Source of the DNA: Dechloromonas sp. ZY10
GTDB taxonomy: Bacteria; Pseudomonadota; Gammaproteobacteria; Burkholderiales; Rhodocyclaceae
NCBI RefSeq assembly: GCF_041378895.1
Contig: NZ_CP144212.1
Coordinates: 895,001-959,000, forward strand
Reading direction: 5' to 3'
Length of the DNA: 64,000 bases
How positions within the stretch are numbered: position 1 is the first letter of the stretch; each line of letters begins with the position of its first letter. The position numbers and the translations under genes were made by a program. Positions 62,438 through 64,000 of this stretch are shown here, in pieces. The notes beneath the pieces were generated by a model, which had not been told where the DNA came from, ran no database searches, and worked only from the letters and a program-made list of their open reading frames with translations.

Positions 62438-63077
62438 CGGACATTTTCTCCAGGGTCAGTTTGTAGCGTTGCCCGTGCCAGTCGAAAAAAGCCGGGAAGC
62501 GTGCCGGGTCGCAGACCCGCAGCAAGTTGAATTGTTCGGCCAGCGAGCGCTCCGGGTCAAGCCGGCTATCCTCCGGGCTCCGCCGGGGATAGTAGCTGCT
62601 GCCCAGGCTTTCGTCCTGGGCTTGCGGCGCACTCGGGAGCGGGGATTGCAGCGCGTAATCGAGCAGTTCGATCTCGGCGGCAAACAGGCGGGCATTGATT
62701 TCGTCCCAGAGCGCGGTGCGGGGAATTGGAAACTGCAGTTTTTTCCAGATCCGGCCGCTATCGACCCGGTCTTCCGCTTCCAGCAGCGACAGGGTGAGGT
62801 GTTCGGCACCCGCCAGCAGTTCCCAGATGTGGGGGCTCCAGCCCCGGCCGTGCGGCAAATCACTGGCATGCAGAACCAGGGTGTGCCGGAAACGCTGGCG
62901 GACTTCGGCGGGCACCAGTTCGCTGCAGGAAATCAGGAACAGCAGATCGCCCGAATCGAGATCGGCGACCCGTCGGACCAGTTCGATCGCGTGCGTTGCC
63001 GCGTGCTTTTCCTGCCAGGCCTTGAGCCAGGGATTGACCGGGTGGTCGGCGCTGCTGCAGAGCAGGCTGATTTTCAT
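62412..63077 (-). CDS. Formyltransferase-like protein in the position of pseH
   Basis: The 221-residue product resembles the N-terminal domain of methionyl-tRNA/sugar formyltransferases: TLVLHASDLPHGRGWSPHIW corresponds to the H-x-S-x-L-P-x-x-R-G motif (catalytic His) and EDRVDSGRIW to the conserved Asp region. The Asn two residues before the His in standard formyltransferases is replaced by Val. It lies between pseG and pseI, where pseH usually lies. It may N-formylate the 4-amino sugar intermediate, giving an N-formyl pseudaminic acid. Confidence 0.75.
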   Translation of the reverse strand: MKISLLCSSADHPVNPWLKAWQEKHAATHAIELVRRVADLDSGDLLFLISCSELVPAEVRQRFRHTLVLHASDLPHGRGWSPHIWELLAGAEHLTLSLLEAEDRVDSGRIWKKLQFPIPRTALWDEINARLFAAEIELLDYALQSPLPSAPQAQDESLGSSYYPRRSPEDSRLDPERSLAEQFNLLRVCDPARFPAFFDWHGQRYKLTLEKMSDDSADTQD

Positions 63078-64000
63078 GTGTTTCCTCCTGCGGCCAGCAG
63101 CACGTCGGCCACTCGTCGGCAGCCTTGCCCATCGACCAGCTCGGCGACCCGGCGGCTGTGGGCCAGCCGTTGTCCGGCGCTGCCCAACTGCCGGAAAAAA
63201 TCCCGCAGGCTGGCCGCCAGGTCTGTGCCGGCGCTGGCCAGTCCGGTGTGGGCAGTCAGGGCGGCGGCTATGCCGCGCTGGTTATCGGCGAGGATCAGGG
63301 CCAGGGTCGGCAGACCCAGGCAGCAACGCTCCCAGGTGCTGCTGCCAGCGGCACCGATGGCCAGGTCGGCCTGGCTAAGCAGTTCGCCCATGTTGTTCGC
63401 CGCGACGATGACCTGACACGGCCAGTGCAGGTGTTTGCTGCGGTGTTCGATCGCCTCCCGCCAGGGCGCGCTGGCCCCCAGGATGACGGTGATGCGGGCC
63501 TCGGGCGGGAGCATTTCCGGTGTCAGGGCCGTGAGAATGCGCTCGCTGTCATTGGCCCGATCGACGCCGCCGAGATTGATCAGCAACTGCAGCCTGCGGT
63601 CGTCGCCGGCGCAGGCCTGTTCGCGCCTGGCCAGGCTGGCCGCTCGCCAGGTAGCGAATTCGGGGCGGAGCAAGGCGTACTGCGGCCCGGTCAGAATCTG
63701 GCTGGCGGTGGGGAGTAGCGGCTGGTAATCGCCAGGGCTGCGGCCCAGGTTCTGGTCGAGCAATACCTCGCATTGGTGGGGGCGGTCGGCCAGGTCGTCA
63801 ATCGCCATCAACTGCCGGCAATAGGGGCGCAAGGCGCGTTCCCATGCCGCCTCCAGCGCGTAGTGATCGACGATCAGCCAATCGACCGGGCTGGCTGCCA
63901 GATCTCGGGCGCATTCCTCGGCGTCCTGTTCCGGCGAGTTGCCGAGCCACTCATGGTGCGCGGTAAGGGGGAAAATCCCCGATTTTTGCGGTCGACCGTG
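63074..64000 (-). CDS. pseG: UDP-sugar hydrolase PseG, 5' end beyond window
   Basis: Hydrolyses UDP from the altrose intermediate before PseI acts. About 308 codons are visible; the reading frame is still open at 64000, so the start is missing. Visible features are HHEWLGNSPEQDAEECARDL, VDWLIVDHYALEAAWERALR, MAIDDLADRPHQCEVLLDQN, QLLINLGGVDRANDSERI and ADLAIGAAGSSTWERCCLGL, matching the PseG GT-B-like hydrolase. It overlaps the next gene by 4 bp. Confidence 0.9.
   Translation of the reverse strand, partial: HGRPQKSGIFPLTAHHEWLGNSPEQDAEECARDLAASPVDWLIVDHYALEAAWERALRPYCRQLMAIDDLADRPHQCEVLLDQNLGRSPGDYQPLLPTASQILTGPQYALLRPEFATWRAASLARREQACAGDDRRLQLLINLGGVDRANDSERILTALTPEMLPPEARITVILGASAPWREAIEHRSKHLHWPCQVIVAANNMGELLSQADLAIGAAGSSTWERCCLGLPTLALILADNQRGIAAALTAHTGLASAGTDLAASLRDFFRQLGSAGQRLAHSRRVAELVDGQGCRRVADVLLAAGGNT
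63980..63996 (+). repeat. Dispersed 17-nt repeat, copy D (inside pseG)
   Basis: CGATTTTTGCGGTCGAC matches the consensus CGATTTTYRCGGTCRAC and continues as CGTG, so the visible end is CGGTCGACCG, the centre of a palindrome that would be complete if the bases after 64000 read AAAATCG. In pseG this region encodes VDRKNR near the visible N-terminus. Confidence 0.65.

Noticed and set aside
1..64000. CRISPR arrays, tRNA or rRNA genes, and intact insertion sequences
   Set aside because: Looked for by eye and not seen: no regularly spaced direct repeats, no cloverleaf-type conserved stretches and no transposase-like frames.

Overview
The window is one chromosomal motility region from a betaproteobacterium, most probably of the Rhodocyclales (Dechloromonas/Azonexus type). 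This rests on protein character, on a single very large flagellar cluster that has a FleSR (FlrBC) type two-component system and no flhDC, and on a polar-flagellum gene set (flhF, flhG, motC/motD, fliA). Base composition is moderately GC-rich and rises in the carbohydrate genes at the right end. I saw no tRNA, rRNA, CRISPR or intact insertion sequence.

Layout. (1) 1-7517, forward: chemotaxis operon with the 3' end of cheR, then cheD, cheB, a STAS protein, two cheV-like genes, cheY, cheZ and cheA, closed by a terminator. (2) 7596-8407, forward: sigma-28 promoter, flgM, flgN. (3) 8444-16281, reverse: flhB-flhA-flhF-flhG-fliA-motC-motD. (4) flgA reverse, then from a sigma-54 promoter flgBCDEFGHIJ forward, then flgKL with their own sigma-28 promoter, ending in a small lipoprotein gene. 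(5) 28491-39601, reverse: fliF-G-H-I-J-K-L-M-N-(433-bp gap)-O-P-Q-R. (6) fleS-fleR-fliE forward. (7) 42710-50902, reverse: two flagellins, flaG, fliD, fliS, fliT, a second fliK-like gene and a stand-alone FlhB C-terminal-domain gene. (8) 51294-64000, reverse: a flagellin-glycosylation type operon with pseG (cut by the window edge), a formyltransferase, pseI, an oxidoreductase, a GT-B-like protein, a PLP aminotransferase, a GNAT acetyltransferase, a methyltransferase and a 1597-residue multidomain glycosyltransferase.

Regulation can be read from the DNA. Sites with the GG-N10-GC spacing of sigma-54 promoters precede flgB, fliE, fliK and fliC2 (and weakly fliD). Sites with TAAA-N15-GCCG form (sigma-28) precede flgM, flgK and fliC1. 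FleR would drive the sigma-54 set and FliA the sigma-28 set. The two flagellins therefore appear to belong to different regulatory classes, and fliC2 has a pair of 15-bp palindromes 25 bp apart that look like enhancer sites.

The most interesting items are: the giant glycosyltransferase plus a formyl/methyl/acetyl-decorated pseudaminic-acid pathway beside the flagellins; a dispersed 17-nt repeat (four copies) of which two inverted copies bound a 315-bp segment between fliN and fliO; FlhG with a degenerate ATP site but an intact FlhF-activating helix; and CheZ with extra N-terminal copies of its CheY-binding-like motif.
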